This document shows positions 1 through 8,000 of a stretch of 10,793 bases of DNA, piece by piece. The DNA comes from Muribaculaceae bacterium (GTDB lineage: Bacteria; Bacteroidota; Bacteroidia; Bacteroidales; Muribaculaceae), in the NCBI GenBank assembly GCA_016302215.1, contig JAEDNZ010000055.1:1-10793 (forward strand), written 5' to 3'. Under the pieces are notes generated by a model. It was not told where the DNA came from. It did no database searches and worked only from the letters and a program-made list of their open reading frames with translations. Numbering within the stretch: position 1 is the stretch's first letter; each line of letters opens with the position of its first letter. The position numbers and the translations under genes are program-made.

Positions 1-218
1 TTAATCATCTTTTTTGTCATTAGCAACATCCACCGCCACAAAAAGATGCCTCCGCAAGCCGGCAGTGTCATCACGACACCGACAGACTGCGGAGTGCATC
101 ACACATTTGTAACAATTAACTTATTACTGCAAAATCCTTTACTTTACATTTTATTATTAACTTATTGCCATATCGGAAACCTATAGTTTAATCTATCTAT
201 TCATAAATATCACTACTA
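1..218. other. Intergenic region downstream of the GH43 gene
   Basis: This stretch follows the GH43 gene in the direction of transcription. It holds a hairpin terminator (described separately) at 36-100. From about 101 to 218 it is AT-rich, with no open frame of useful length and no clear promoter element on either strand. A 32-codon minus-strand frame ends at base 1 (last residues ANDKKDD), but it runs straight through the terminator stem and I do not treat it as a gene. Confidence 0.7.
36..100 (-). terminator. Rho-independent terminator after the GH43 gene
   Basis: Bases 88-100 pair with 45-56 (stem core TGCGGAG/CTCCGCA plus GATGC/GCATC, with one bulged base). An inner 5-bp stem (65-69 with 75-79) closes a 5-base loop. 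Read on the minus strand, the hairpin is followed at once by five T residues (40-44) and then GTGG. This is a textbook intrinsic terminator layout, about 120 bases beyond the GH43 stop codon. Stem and T-run are seen directly; the function is inferred. Confidence 0.75.
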
Positions 219-1946
219 TCATAGAGCTATCTTGATTGAAGCAGATGAGTTGTCGTCACTGACAGTGACGATGTAAATGCCGGCATTGAGGTTGTTGAGC
301 ATCATCGTGGCAGCAGCGCCGCCACAGAGCAGCGAGCGCTGAGCCACACAGCGCCCGGCTACATCATAAACCATCACTTTAGCGACATTAGCAACACCGC
401 TGACAGTGACAGCACCCGGGGCTATAGTGAGTGTGATGCGACCGGCATCGGGGGTCACATTCTCCACGGCAGCCGGCACCACGGGAGCGCCAAAGGGATT
501 GTCCTCCTCATAGTCAAACTTGCGGTGGTCAAAATACACGCCGAAGCGAGCTTTCGCCGCCGTGGTCTTTTCAATGAGTTCAATCTCGGCACCTGATGCC
601 ATAGATGCGTCTTTTACGGAGAGCACCTTGCCGGTGGCCTTTGACACAATAGAGTAGAAATTGTCGCTTGAGCGCTCGAAGACCCACTTCTGCGTCTCAA
701 GGTCGGCGCCGTCCTCGAGCACTACTGAGGAGCCTGAAGCGCGCAGATAGGAGTCAGTGTCAGCGCGGCGCAGCTTGTAGGTGTCAGGCTCGCCGGTAGC
801 CTCAAAGACAAAGCTGAGGTTTTTGGAGTCATTGTCATCATAGAGGCACACCTTGCCGGCACTTAGTGACACCATGCGGTCAGCCAAACGGCTGAGCAGC
901 ACGTATGTGTTACCGTCCTCGATGGCGGCGGCGCGGCGTATGGCATCAAGGGTGTCAAAGATGCTGAGGTCCCAGCTTTCGTAATATCGCAGGAAGGGAG
1001 TGCCCGTGCGCAGGAATATGGGGAGCCAGACATACGTGGAGGTCTGCACATTAGAAGAGTTCCATCTGTCGCCCAGATACATGTAGGCATAGTCATAGCC
1101 TGCCAGCTTGAGGGCGTAGGTAGGCTGTGAGGTGTATGTGGTGGAGGCATTGTCATCAACGCATGGGTTGCCCAGGTCGTTCCAGTTGTTGCTCATGATG
1201 TCGCGTGTGGTGCACACATGCCCAGGGTTAGGACGCCAGCCGGTGCAACCGGAGAAGAAGCCTATATACGTTTCGTTGATTTTAAGTATCGCCGGTGCTT
1301 CGTATTGCTTGCCGGGGATGATGCGCTCGTAGGTGTCAGTGGGCGCGAGATAATCGTCAGAGAGGAGCGAGCATTGCAGCGTCATATTTTCCTCCGATGA
1401 GCGTATGTGATATGCTTTGTTGTCGTCGTCGCGGAAGATAGTCTGGTCACGCGATTCCTGGCCGTTGGGGCGCAGAGTGCGCACCAAAGTGTAAGGGCCT
1501 TCGGGCTTGTCGGCTTGCGCCACCATGACGCGAGCCTTGGAATAGTCTTCGCCGTCCTCCCAGTGAGCCCACATCACATATTTGCCCGTAGTGGGGTTTT
1601 TGATTACTTTAGGGCGCTCGAGGGTGCGACCGGGCGCCACATCTTGGAGGGTGTTTTTGCGCTCGCCCTCCGGCGTCAGCGCCAAGCCGAGGCTATCCCA
1701 ATTGAGGAGGTCAGTGGAGCGATATACCGAAACGCCGTTTGAGCGCATGCCGTCGCGGTTTTCGCCGAACCAATAGTAGTAACCATCTTCATAGTAAATG
1801 CCGGCAGCATGTGCGTTGATGGTGCTGCCGTCTGTGGCATGCCATGTGGTACCATTGTAAATGCGCGAGGTGGCGGCAGCGGCATCTGATGATGCAGCGA
1901 GAGCACATACGGCGAAGACGCAAGCAGTAGTTGTCAGTCGGGTCAT
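219..1946 (-). CDS. Secreted GH43 (subfamily 24-like) exo-beta-1,3-galactanase with ricin lectin domain and T9SS tail
   Basis: Probable exo-beta-1,3-galactanase removing galactose from the beta-1,3-galactan backbone of type II arabinogalactan, acting outside the cell or on its surface. Residues 1-25 are a signal peptide (cleavage near the AAAAT stretch; no lipobox). Residues ~29-335 form a five-bladed GH43 propeller opening with ATDGSTINAHAAGI, then YYYWFGENR, LERPKVIKN, SRDQTIF, YEAPAI, TSQPTY and TYVWLPI. By comparison with Pc1,3Gal43A of Phanerochaete chrysosporium (numbering from memory), E216 is the likely catalytic acid, Q274 stands where other GH43 enzymes have an aspartate base, and E110 and D167 line the site. 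Residues ~345-472 are three repeats of a ricin-type beta-trefoil (CBM13-like; QKW motif at 419-421), and the GH43-CBM13 pairing is known from the Clostridium thermocellum enzyme. Residues ~500-575 are a T9SS type A sorting domain (VMVYDVAGR, NAGIYIVTV). The start is the ATG directly before the signal peptide, with an A-rich leader and no Shine-Dalgarno. Another GH43 galactosidase or arabinosidase activity is possible. Confidence 0.85.
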   Translation of the reverse strand: MTRLTTTACVFAVCALAASSDAAAATSRIYNGTTWHATDGSTINAHAAGIYYEDGYYYWFGENRDGMRSNGVSVYRSTDLLNWDSLGLALTPEGERKNTLQDVAPGRTLERPKVIKNPTTGKYVMWAHWEDGEDYSKARVMVAQADKPEGPYTLVRTLRPNGQESRDQTIFRDDDNKAYHIRSSEENMTLQCSLLSDDYLAPTDTYERIIPGKQYEAPAILKINETYIGFFSGCTGWRPNPGHVCTTRDIMSNNWNDLGNPCVDDNASTTYTSQPTYALKLAGYDYAYMYLGDRWNSSNVQTSTYVWLPIFLRTGTPFLRYYESWDLSIFDTLDAIRRAAAIEDGNTYVLLSRLADRMVSLSAGKVCLYDDNDSKNLSFVFEATGEPDTYKLRRADTDSYLRASGSSVVLEDGADLETQKWVFERSSDNFYSIVSKATGKVLSVKDASMASGAEIELIEKTTAAKARFGVYFDHRKFDYEEDNPFGAPVVPAAVENVTPDAGRITLTIAPGAVTVSGVANVAKVMVYDVAGRCVAQRSLLCGGAAATMMLNNLNAGIYIVTVSDDNSSASIKIAL

Positions 1947-2065
1947 TGATATTGTGGTTTTAAGGTAGTTGCGTTAGATAAAGAAGCTATGGGGCTGCAT
2001 CGGAGCATCGTAGTAGCAGCCCCGTAGCTGATTATGGTCAATTAATTATTGCAAAAGATACATCG
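1947..2065. other. Gap between the beta-trefoil gene and the GH43 gene
   Basis: This 119-base gap is mostly occupied by a terminator-like hairpin (1985-2029). Only 38 bases separate the hairpin from the GH43 start codon, and no TAnnTTTG element lies in them. The nearest candidate, TATCTTTT at 2060-2053 on the minus strand (one mismatch), lies before the hairpin. GH43 transcription may therefore depend on read-through from the gene upstream, or on a promoter inside it. That is inference. Confidence 0.5.
1976..2029 (-). terminator. Hairpin terminator or attenuator between the beta-trefoil and GH43 genes
   Basis: Two 14-base arms, 2016-2029 and 1985-1998 (core GGGGCTGC/GCAGCCCC), pair with a single G-T mismatch around a 17-base loop. 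On the minus strand the stem is followed by TCTTTATCT, a moderately T-rich tail. It lies 36 bases past the stop codon of the 961-residue gene. The layout fits an intrinsic terminator, possibly leaky because the T-run is interrupted. Confidence 0.7.
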
Positions 2066-4951
2066 TTATTTGACAACTTTTGCGGTGGCGGTGTTGCCCT
2101 GAGCATTGATGGCAGTAACGACATACACGCCGTTGGCAGCAAGAGCTATCTCAGCGGCATTGGTGTCAGCGATAACGCGGCCGGCGATGTCGGCAACGAT
2201 GACGCGAGTAGCGCCCTTGACAGTGATGATGCCGGCATTGGCGGTGATAGCGAGAGCCTCGCCGTTGAGGTCGTTGATACCGGCCGGCTTCTTGTACTCA
2301 AAGTCAACGGTCTTGACGAGGTCGCCGCAGGTGAGTGTCACTGTGATTGTGCCATCGGCGGTGTCATCACCGGCGGTGAGGAATACATATTCGTCATCAG
2401 CATCAGCGGGGAGCTCGGCGGGCTCAACGGCGACGGTAGCATCAGAAGCGGTGATGGTGATTACATCGAAGAGGTCAGTGGCGGTGACGCTGAAGTAAGC
2501 GATACCATTGTCAAAAGTGGTGCCACCCTCGGTGCTGATAGTGATGTCGGGGTTGAACTCTACAGAAACGGCTACTTCACGCACGATGCTGCCACAGGTG
2601 AATATCACCTTGCCGGTGGTCTCTGTAGAGCCGCTATAGGTGACGGTGACATCGCTCTCTACATAGGTGTCAGCAGTGATTTCGGCGGTGCTCACATTAA
2701 AGCCATCGCCCTCGGTGGTGATGACGATGGGGTCAGCGATGTCGGTAGCGCTCACGTGGATGGTGGCAAAGCCGCCCTTGCCCACGATATGAGCCTCTGT
2801 CTTATCGACTTGCATCTGTGTGATGCTGAGGCGCACATTGATAGTCTTAGTGTAGCTGCCTGAGGTGAATACCACGGTGCCGGTAAGGTCCTCAGCTGTA
2901 GCGTCAAGGCCCACGGTGACGTCGCCGCCCTCAGCGGGCAGTGTCTCTACGCTGACTGTAGCAGCGCCGGTGGTTGTGACGGTGATTTCGGCGGGGAGAC
3001 CCACGCCGGTGACGGTAACGGTAGCAGTAGCATCTGCGTCAGCAAGGTTTACCTCCTCAACGCTGGTTTCCATCACGCCAATGATGCTTAGGCGCCATGT
3101 GCCCTTGCTCTTGTTGCAATATAGCTTTGAGCCTTCGGTATAGCTGTCGGCATCGAGCAAGCCTTTAGAGCCGCGGAGCTGCACAATGGTGGGGTCAGCC
3201 TCGTCAATTACCTCGATAGTCCATTGGCTGTCAGCGCCTCTGTTAGCGCCGAATTCGGTGCTCCAACCATTGCCTTTATGGCTCAGATAGCCATACGAGC
3301 CTTCTTGCAGGAGATAGTAGGCCTCACTGTCGCCGCCTACGGGCATTGCCACGATGGTCTGCAGCGTATTGTCCTCCTCATTGTAAGCAGCAAGGATGGG
3401 CTGAGTGGAGTCAGCCTCGGTGCCGAGCACCAGGTCAGTCTCGCCCTCATATACGAGGTGAGCGATGTAGCGGTTGAAACGCTTCACCACGGTGAAATTG
3501 AGTGTCTTGAGCACCTGGTCGCCAAGCACAAAATTGACATAGCACTCGGTGCCTTCGGGATTAGATGTAGAGATGGTGATGGGCGAGCGTTTGAAGCTGT
3601 TTTCGAGCGTGGTGACGCTGACGTTGACGCCCTCAGAGGGGACCACAGTGACCGCGTTGCCATCGCCGAGGTTATAAGCACGCACCTCAGTGGTGAATGT
3701 GATACCATCCTGCTCAACGACAACGTCTTCATTAGCGATTTCGACAGTGGGGTCACCTTCGCCAAACTGGCTGCAATCTTCGAGCGTCCACACTGAGCCT
3801 TCATCGCTGCTTGTACCATAGAGCATCAGCTGCGAGCCTTCTTCATTCTTAACGGGGATAAGGATACGGTCTTGCTTGGTATTTTTGAGCGAGACACCAT
3901 CGCCATTGGCGGGGAACTGCCACTCTATGCGGCCATTGTCATCGCCGTAGTCGCAGTAGTTAGCATATACGCCCTCACCGCTGGAGACATTGCGCAGGTA
4001 TTTACCTGATGATTTCTGCACTAAATAGTAACGGCTTGTAGAGCCTTCTACGGGCACACGTTGGAACTTCTGTGTGTCCTCCAGTGTCAGCTCGGCGAGC
4101 ACCGGCGTCTCATCGCCGCCGATGACCAGGCCTGTAACTTGGTTGAAGATATAGAAGCAGGGATAGGGCTCTACTACTGACACTGCAATATTGCCGAGCA
4201 CAGCGTCATTGTATGTCACGGTGATGGTGCCTTCAGCGCCGATAGCCTCGGCAGAGGTGACGGTGACGGTATTCTCCACCTCGCCGGTAAACTCAACGGT
4301 GGCAGGCTCCACGGTGAAGCCCTCTGACGCCGTGAGCGTGACGGTACCGCTTTCCACATTGTTGATAGTGAAACGCAGGGCGGCAGAGTTGGTGCCATCG
4401 GCATCTTTCTGTATGGCAACCGACGATGTAGCGAAAGTCACAGCAGGATTAAAAACCATATCAGAGGCCTTGATAATCTCATACTCGCCGAGCTCTGATG
4501 TCAGAGCCTTGTCAAACCACAGCTGCTCGCCCTCTCCCACGGCATCAGGAGCTACGCAGAGATTGCGATCGGCACTGACGATGCGATAGTATGTCACATC
4601 GTCGGCCGTAGAAGATTCTATTAATTTGACGGCAGTCTTGTCAGAGCTGTTTTTGAACATCGTATCGTAGCCGTTAGAGCGACGATAGAGATAATGGCCG
4701 TTGCCATTGACGGCATAATAGCCACCATCGGTAGCCGTGAAGGTCACCTCGTATTGGTTTGCATCAGACTTCTTTGGCGTGGCGAGCACGGTGTAGCTGT
4801 CTGAAGCGCGCTCAAAGAGCACATAGGGAGAGTCCTTGTGGCGGAACACATACTTCACACCGTCTTCGGGCACGAAGTCAGCCGCTGCCACTTCTTGAGC
4901 TGCAAAGCCCAACGCGAAGATGGCACTCAGTAGCATAAATAGTTTTTTCAT
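2066..4951 (-). CDS. Exported multi-domain protein: beta-trefoil and Ig-like domains with T9SS tail
   Basis: This is a non-enzymatic, surface-exported protein that probably binds carbohydrate; no catalytic domain is recognisable. Residues 1-24 are a signal peptide (MKKLFMLLSAIFALGFAAQ, cleavage near VAA-AD). Three beta-trefoil-like domains follow at ~27-163, ~263-393 and ~493-625, each with ricin-like W motifs (QLW 143-145, W344, W388, W577, W619) and phrases such as YYLVQKSSGKYLRN and YYLLQEGSYGYLSHKG. Ig-like beta-sandwiches separate them (~165-260, ~400-490). Three more Ig-like domains run in tandem at ~626-711, ~712-799 and ~800-888, each ending in a G-(T/K)-(V/I)-x-(F/V)-T type strand. 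Residues ~891-961 are a T9SS type A sorting domain (VADIAGRVI, ANGVYVVTA, final KVVK). The start is fixed by the signal peptide; the leader is A/T-rich with no Shine-Dalgarno. Its place between the 1765-residue protein and the GH43 enzyme suggests work on the same glycan. The sugar bound is unknown, and a purely structural or adhesive role is possible. Confidence 0.8.
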   Translation of the reverse strand: MKKLFMLLSAIFALGFAAQEVAAADFVPEDGVKYVFRHKDSPYVLFERASDSYTVLATPKKSDANQYEVTFTATDGGYYAVNGNGHYLYRRSNGYDTMFKNSSDKTAVKLIESSTADDVTYYRIVSADRNLCVAPDAVGEGEQLWFDKALTSELGEYEIIKASDMVFNPAVTFATSSVAIQKDADGTNSAALRFTINNVESGTVTLTASEGFTVEPATVEFTGEVENTVTVTSAEAIGAEGTITVTYNDAVLGNIAVSVVEPYPCFYIFNQVTGLVIGGDETPVLAELTLEDTQKFQRVPVEGSTSRYYLVQKSSGKYLRNVSSGEGVYANYCDYGDDNGRIEWQFPANGDGVSLKNTKQDRILIPVKNEEGSQLMLYGTSSDEGSVWTLEDCSQFGEGDPTVEIANEDVVVEQDGITFTTEVRAYNLGDGNAVTVVPSEGVNVSVTTLENSFKRSPITISTSNPEGTECYVNFVLGDQVLKTLNFTVVKRFNRYIAHLVYEGETDLVLGTEADSTQPILAAYNEEDNTLQTIVAMPVGGDSEAYYLLQEGSYGYLSHKGNGWSTEFGANRGADSQWTIEVIDEADPTIVQLRGSKGLLDADSYTEGSKLYCNKSKGTWRLSIIGVMETSVEEVNLADADATATVTVTGVGLPAEITVTTTGAATVSVETLPAEGGDVTVGLDATAEDLTGTVVFTSGSYTKTINVRLSITQMQVDKTEAHIVGKGGFATIHVSATDIADPIVITTEGDGFNVSTAEITADTYVESDVTVTYSGSTETTGKVIFTCGSIVREVAVSVEFNPDITISTEGGTTFDNGIAYFSVTATDLFDVITITASDATVAVEPAELPADADDEYVFLTAGDDTADGTITVTLTCGDLVKTVDFEYKKPAGINDLNGEALAITANAGIITVKGATRVIVADIAGRVIADTNAAEIALAANGVYVVTAINAQGNTATAKVVK
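2288..4873 (-). repeat. Alternating beta-trefoil/Ig domain array within the 961-residue protein
   Basis: The coded order is trefoil (4873-4463), Ig, trefoil (4165-3773), Ig, trefoil (3475-3077), Ig (3076-2819), Ig (2818-2555), Ig (2554-2288). The trefoils are strongly diverged from one another, so they are an old duplication or separate acquisitions. The last three Ig units are closer to each other, with matching strands such as GTVVFTSGSYTKTI and GKVIFTCGSIVREV. Boundaries are estimates from the reading of strands and could be off by 10 residues. Confidence 0.6.
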
Positions 4952-5006
4952 GGATGTAAAAATTAATAATGCTTAGTGATATTGTTAGTTATTAACATGT
5001 TAGCAT

Positions 5007-5053
5007 CAAACGTGGCATAGGCGCTCAAGGCGACACTCGGGCGCCTATGTCAC
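5007..5053 (-). terminator. Hairpin terminator or attenuator after the 1765-residue gene
   Basis: Two 13-base arms, 5041-5053 and 5012-5024 (core GCGCCTATG/CATAGGCGC), pair with one wobble-type mismatch around a 16-base loop. The stem starts 9 bases past the stop codon at 5062. The tail on the minus strand is only CGTTTGATG, a weak T-run, so termination may be incomplete. The inverted repeat is seen directly; efficiency cannot be judged. Confidence 0.65.
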
Positions 5054-5061
5054 GATAGTCA

Positions 5062-8000
5062 TTATCTCACAGCCACCTTGAACGTAACGGTATTGGCATC
5101 ATTGGCCACTGTCACGAGGTAGTAACCGGCAGCCACCTCAATATCCTGAGATGAAGCAATGGCGGCAGTAGCAGCCACGGTCTTGCCGCTGATATCATAC
5201 ACGCTGATGAGCGCCTCAGAGGGGAGGTTGCGCAGGGTGATGAGACCGGGAGCGGTGCCGCACTCGATAGCCTCGGCATCATCGTCGCCGAAGATGTCAT
5301 CTACGCCCACCCAGTCAGCCGGCATATACGCGCCGGTGAGGTCAAAGGTGAAGTATTTGAGCTTGAAAGGCGCCTCGCTGCGCAGGTAGATACCTGCATC
5401 AAAGAGCGGTTTCTTGCCGCTGAGACGCACATTCTTAATATAGAGGTTGGCCTTGGGTCCATGGTCTTCACCCGACGATGCCAGGCGGAAGGCAATCTTC
5501 AGCTGGTGACAGTCGGCGCCGGTGGTGTAAGTCACGGTCTGAGTGCTGAACTCGCTGTTCTCATTTGAGATATTGGTCGATTTAGAGTGGCCGAAGCCTA
5601 CTTCCGAGATATCCATAGAGGCGAGTTTGAAGCCATCTTGAGCGCCACCGCGGGTGTCGGCGCTCAGGGTGTAGGTGGTGTTGGGGCATACGTTGACCAC
5701 TTGCGAGAAGAGTGCATCGGCCCAGCCGGCATTCCATTCATAGCGCTGTATGTTGAGGATATTGTTGCCGGGGTTCTCGGCATCGGCGATGATGTATGCG
5801 CGAGCATTCCACTCGTTGAGGCCGGAGGTGTGCCAGCCGGCGAGCGATGACAGCATGTAAGCCTCGTCATACTGAGTGTATTCATACGAGCCGTTGAAGT
5901 TGCCGTTGCGCACGAGGTTGTCAGAGTCGATGCTCACATCGGGGCGCAAGAAAGCCAGGTCAGCGGGCGCGCTTGTGATATCGATAGTATCTACCATCAC
6001 GCTGTTTTTGAAGATAAACGCTTTGTTGTCGGGAGTGACGGTGATGCGATAGACAAAGTTGCCCACATTAGATATGATGTCAGAGCCGTTACCGATAAAG
6101 TCAATATTACCTTGCTCAAACGATGTGGCTGTGAACTCATCGCTGATGATAAGGTTGGGACCCACCTCTTTGGCGTTGAGGGCACCGATTTCAAAGCTGC
6201 CGCCACTATATTGGTCGAGCGATCCGGCCAGCTCGATGGTGTATCCAGCTTTTGTAGGAGCAAAGCCGGTAGATGGCTCGGCGGTGTAAGCGCCCTCGGC
6301 GCCGGTATATACCGGGTCATTGGAGATGTCCTTAAGCTCCAAAGGTGAGGCAGCGCCGCTCAGAGCCACGGTCTGCGAGAAAGCGCCGGCGCTGACTACG
6401 AGAGCGCCCGTGCCGTCAGTGGTGCCGGTAAAGGTGATGGTGACGCTGTTGTTGGCGGTATTGGCGGTGAGTTCTTCCGGCTCTACCACGAAGTTGCCGC
6501 GAGCTTCAAGTTTAATCTTATCAGTATCTTTGACATCAGCAGAGCCTACGGTGATAACGCGCTCAGCCAGGGTGTGGTCAAAGGTCAGCTCCTCATCGCT
6601 GATGGTGAAGTCAGGCATCTCCGGGGCATAAGCGCCGGTGACGTCGTAGGTGAGGTATTCGAGAGTGGCATTACTATTAGCCATGGAAATTTTCGGAGCG
6701 AAGGTCACGCCTTGGCCGGTGAGAATAGCGTCATCGAAATATACGCGCTCACATTCATTGCCTTTGCCGGCTTTCTTCAGGCCGAGTATCACGCGTATCT
6801 GTGTGCATGAGCTGCTCGGGGTGTAGGAGAGGTTGTATCTGCCGAACTCATAACGTGTGGCCTCGGTGAGGCTCACCTCCTTGCCCTTAGCCGGGGTCTT
6901 GACCTCCTCGATGCGAATGAAGCCCAGCGACTTGTCATCGCTCTTGCGGAAGCCGCCCATAGCCATAACGGAGAGCTTATAAGGGCTGCCGGGCACCACA
7001 TCGATGACTTGCGACACCTTGGCATCGGTCCAGCCATCTTCCCAGCGATAGCGCTCTATTGACATCACATGGTTGTCATCGCCCATAAAGTCGCTCATGG
7101 TCTTGTTCTCAATATATGTGCGAGCATTCCAGCCGTTGCTGCCGTCAAGGATAGACCAGCCTTGCACATAGTTATAGAATACCTCGGCATCAGAATCGTC
7201 AGTCATAACATAGGTCTTGGCAAAGCCTTCAAAGCCGGGATTGTGTAGCAGGTTGGGCTGATTGCCAGCAGCCGTGCCCACGAGAGAAGTCGGGTTGGCA
7301 TAGTCATCGACCATAAGAGTGTCGATCGGGGCGCCGTCGCGATATACAAAGATATGGCGATCAGCTGTCACTGCATAACGATAAGTATGGTAGTCAAGGT
7401 CGGGAGCGAGTGTCTTGCGATTGACGGCATCGGTGCCGTTGTAAATACCGGTCTTCACTTTGGTGTTGAAGGGGTGAACGGCGGCAGAGGCGTCAACAGC
7501 GGTGACGGCCATCTCTGCGGTATTGAGCTGCATCTTGGCACGATACTCCACAGTGTAGCCGTCAGCGCCGGGCTTGAAGCCATCGGCCTCTGTGTGGCTC
7601 CACGAGGCATCGCTACCGGTGTAGATGGGCGATGCGCTCAGGTCCTTCTGCTCCAGCGGAGTGCCGCGGCCATCTACTTTCACGACAGCCTTGGTGGTGC
7701 CGCTGCGCAGTATCACATTTGTCAGCAAGCGCTTCACTTGTGAGGTGAGCTCCAGGCGCACAATAGCGCCGGCAGCATCATAAGCCACCTTAGCGGGCTT
7801 GGCTTCGATGCCCTCGGGCGTGATGATATTGATGTCTTCGCCTGCATTGAGGTTGGTGCCGGTGATGCGTATGATTGCCGCCTTGCCGGTGCCATCGATG
7901 CGCACATCGGCATTATCCACGGTGATGGTGGGCTGAGCGGGAGCGTAAGCATTGTCAAAGTCATAGGCAAAGTGCTCCACCACGGTGCCTTCGTCTGCTA

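Noticed and set aside
1..99. Minus-strand 32-codon frame starting at an ATG near base 99 and ending TAA at base 1, with several cysteines.
   Set aside because: It overlaps the whole terminator stem and T-run, has no leader or promoter, and its composition follows the hairpin. It is most likely chance.
1407..1742. Plus-strand 111-codon frame opposite the GH43 catalytic domain.
   Set aside because: It lies opposite conserved GH43 motifs that constrain the minus strand, so its openness is a by-product of GC-rich codon use.
3224..3796. Plus-strand 190-codon open frame opposite the 961-residue gene.
   Set aside because: It is an antisense shadow. The minus-strand frame has a signal peptide, clear domains and a sorting tail, while the plus frame shows no recognisable domain.
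4978..5010. Possible promoter for the 961-residue gene: TTTG at 5010-5007 (minus) and, 19 bases on, TAACAATA.
   Set aside because: The spacing is right, but the -7 match has only the TA of TAnnTTTG. It is too weak to list as a feature.
5007..5014. CACGTTTG on the minus strand as a -7 element with one mismatch.
   Set aside because: It overlaps the base of the terminator stem and has no -33 partner at the right distance.
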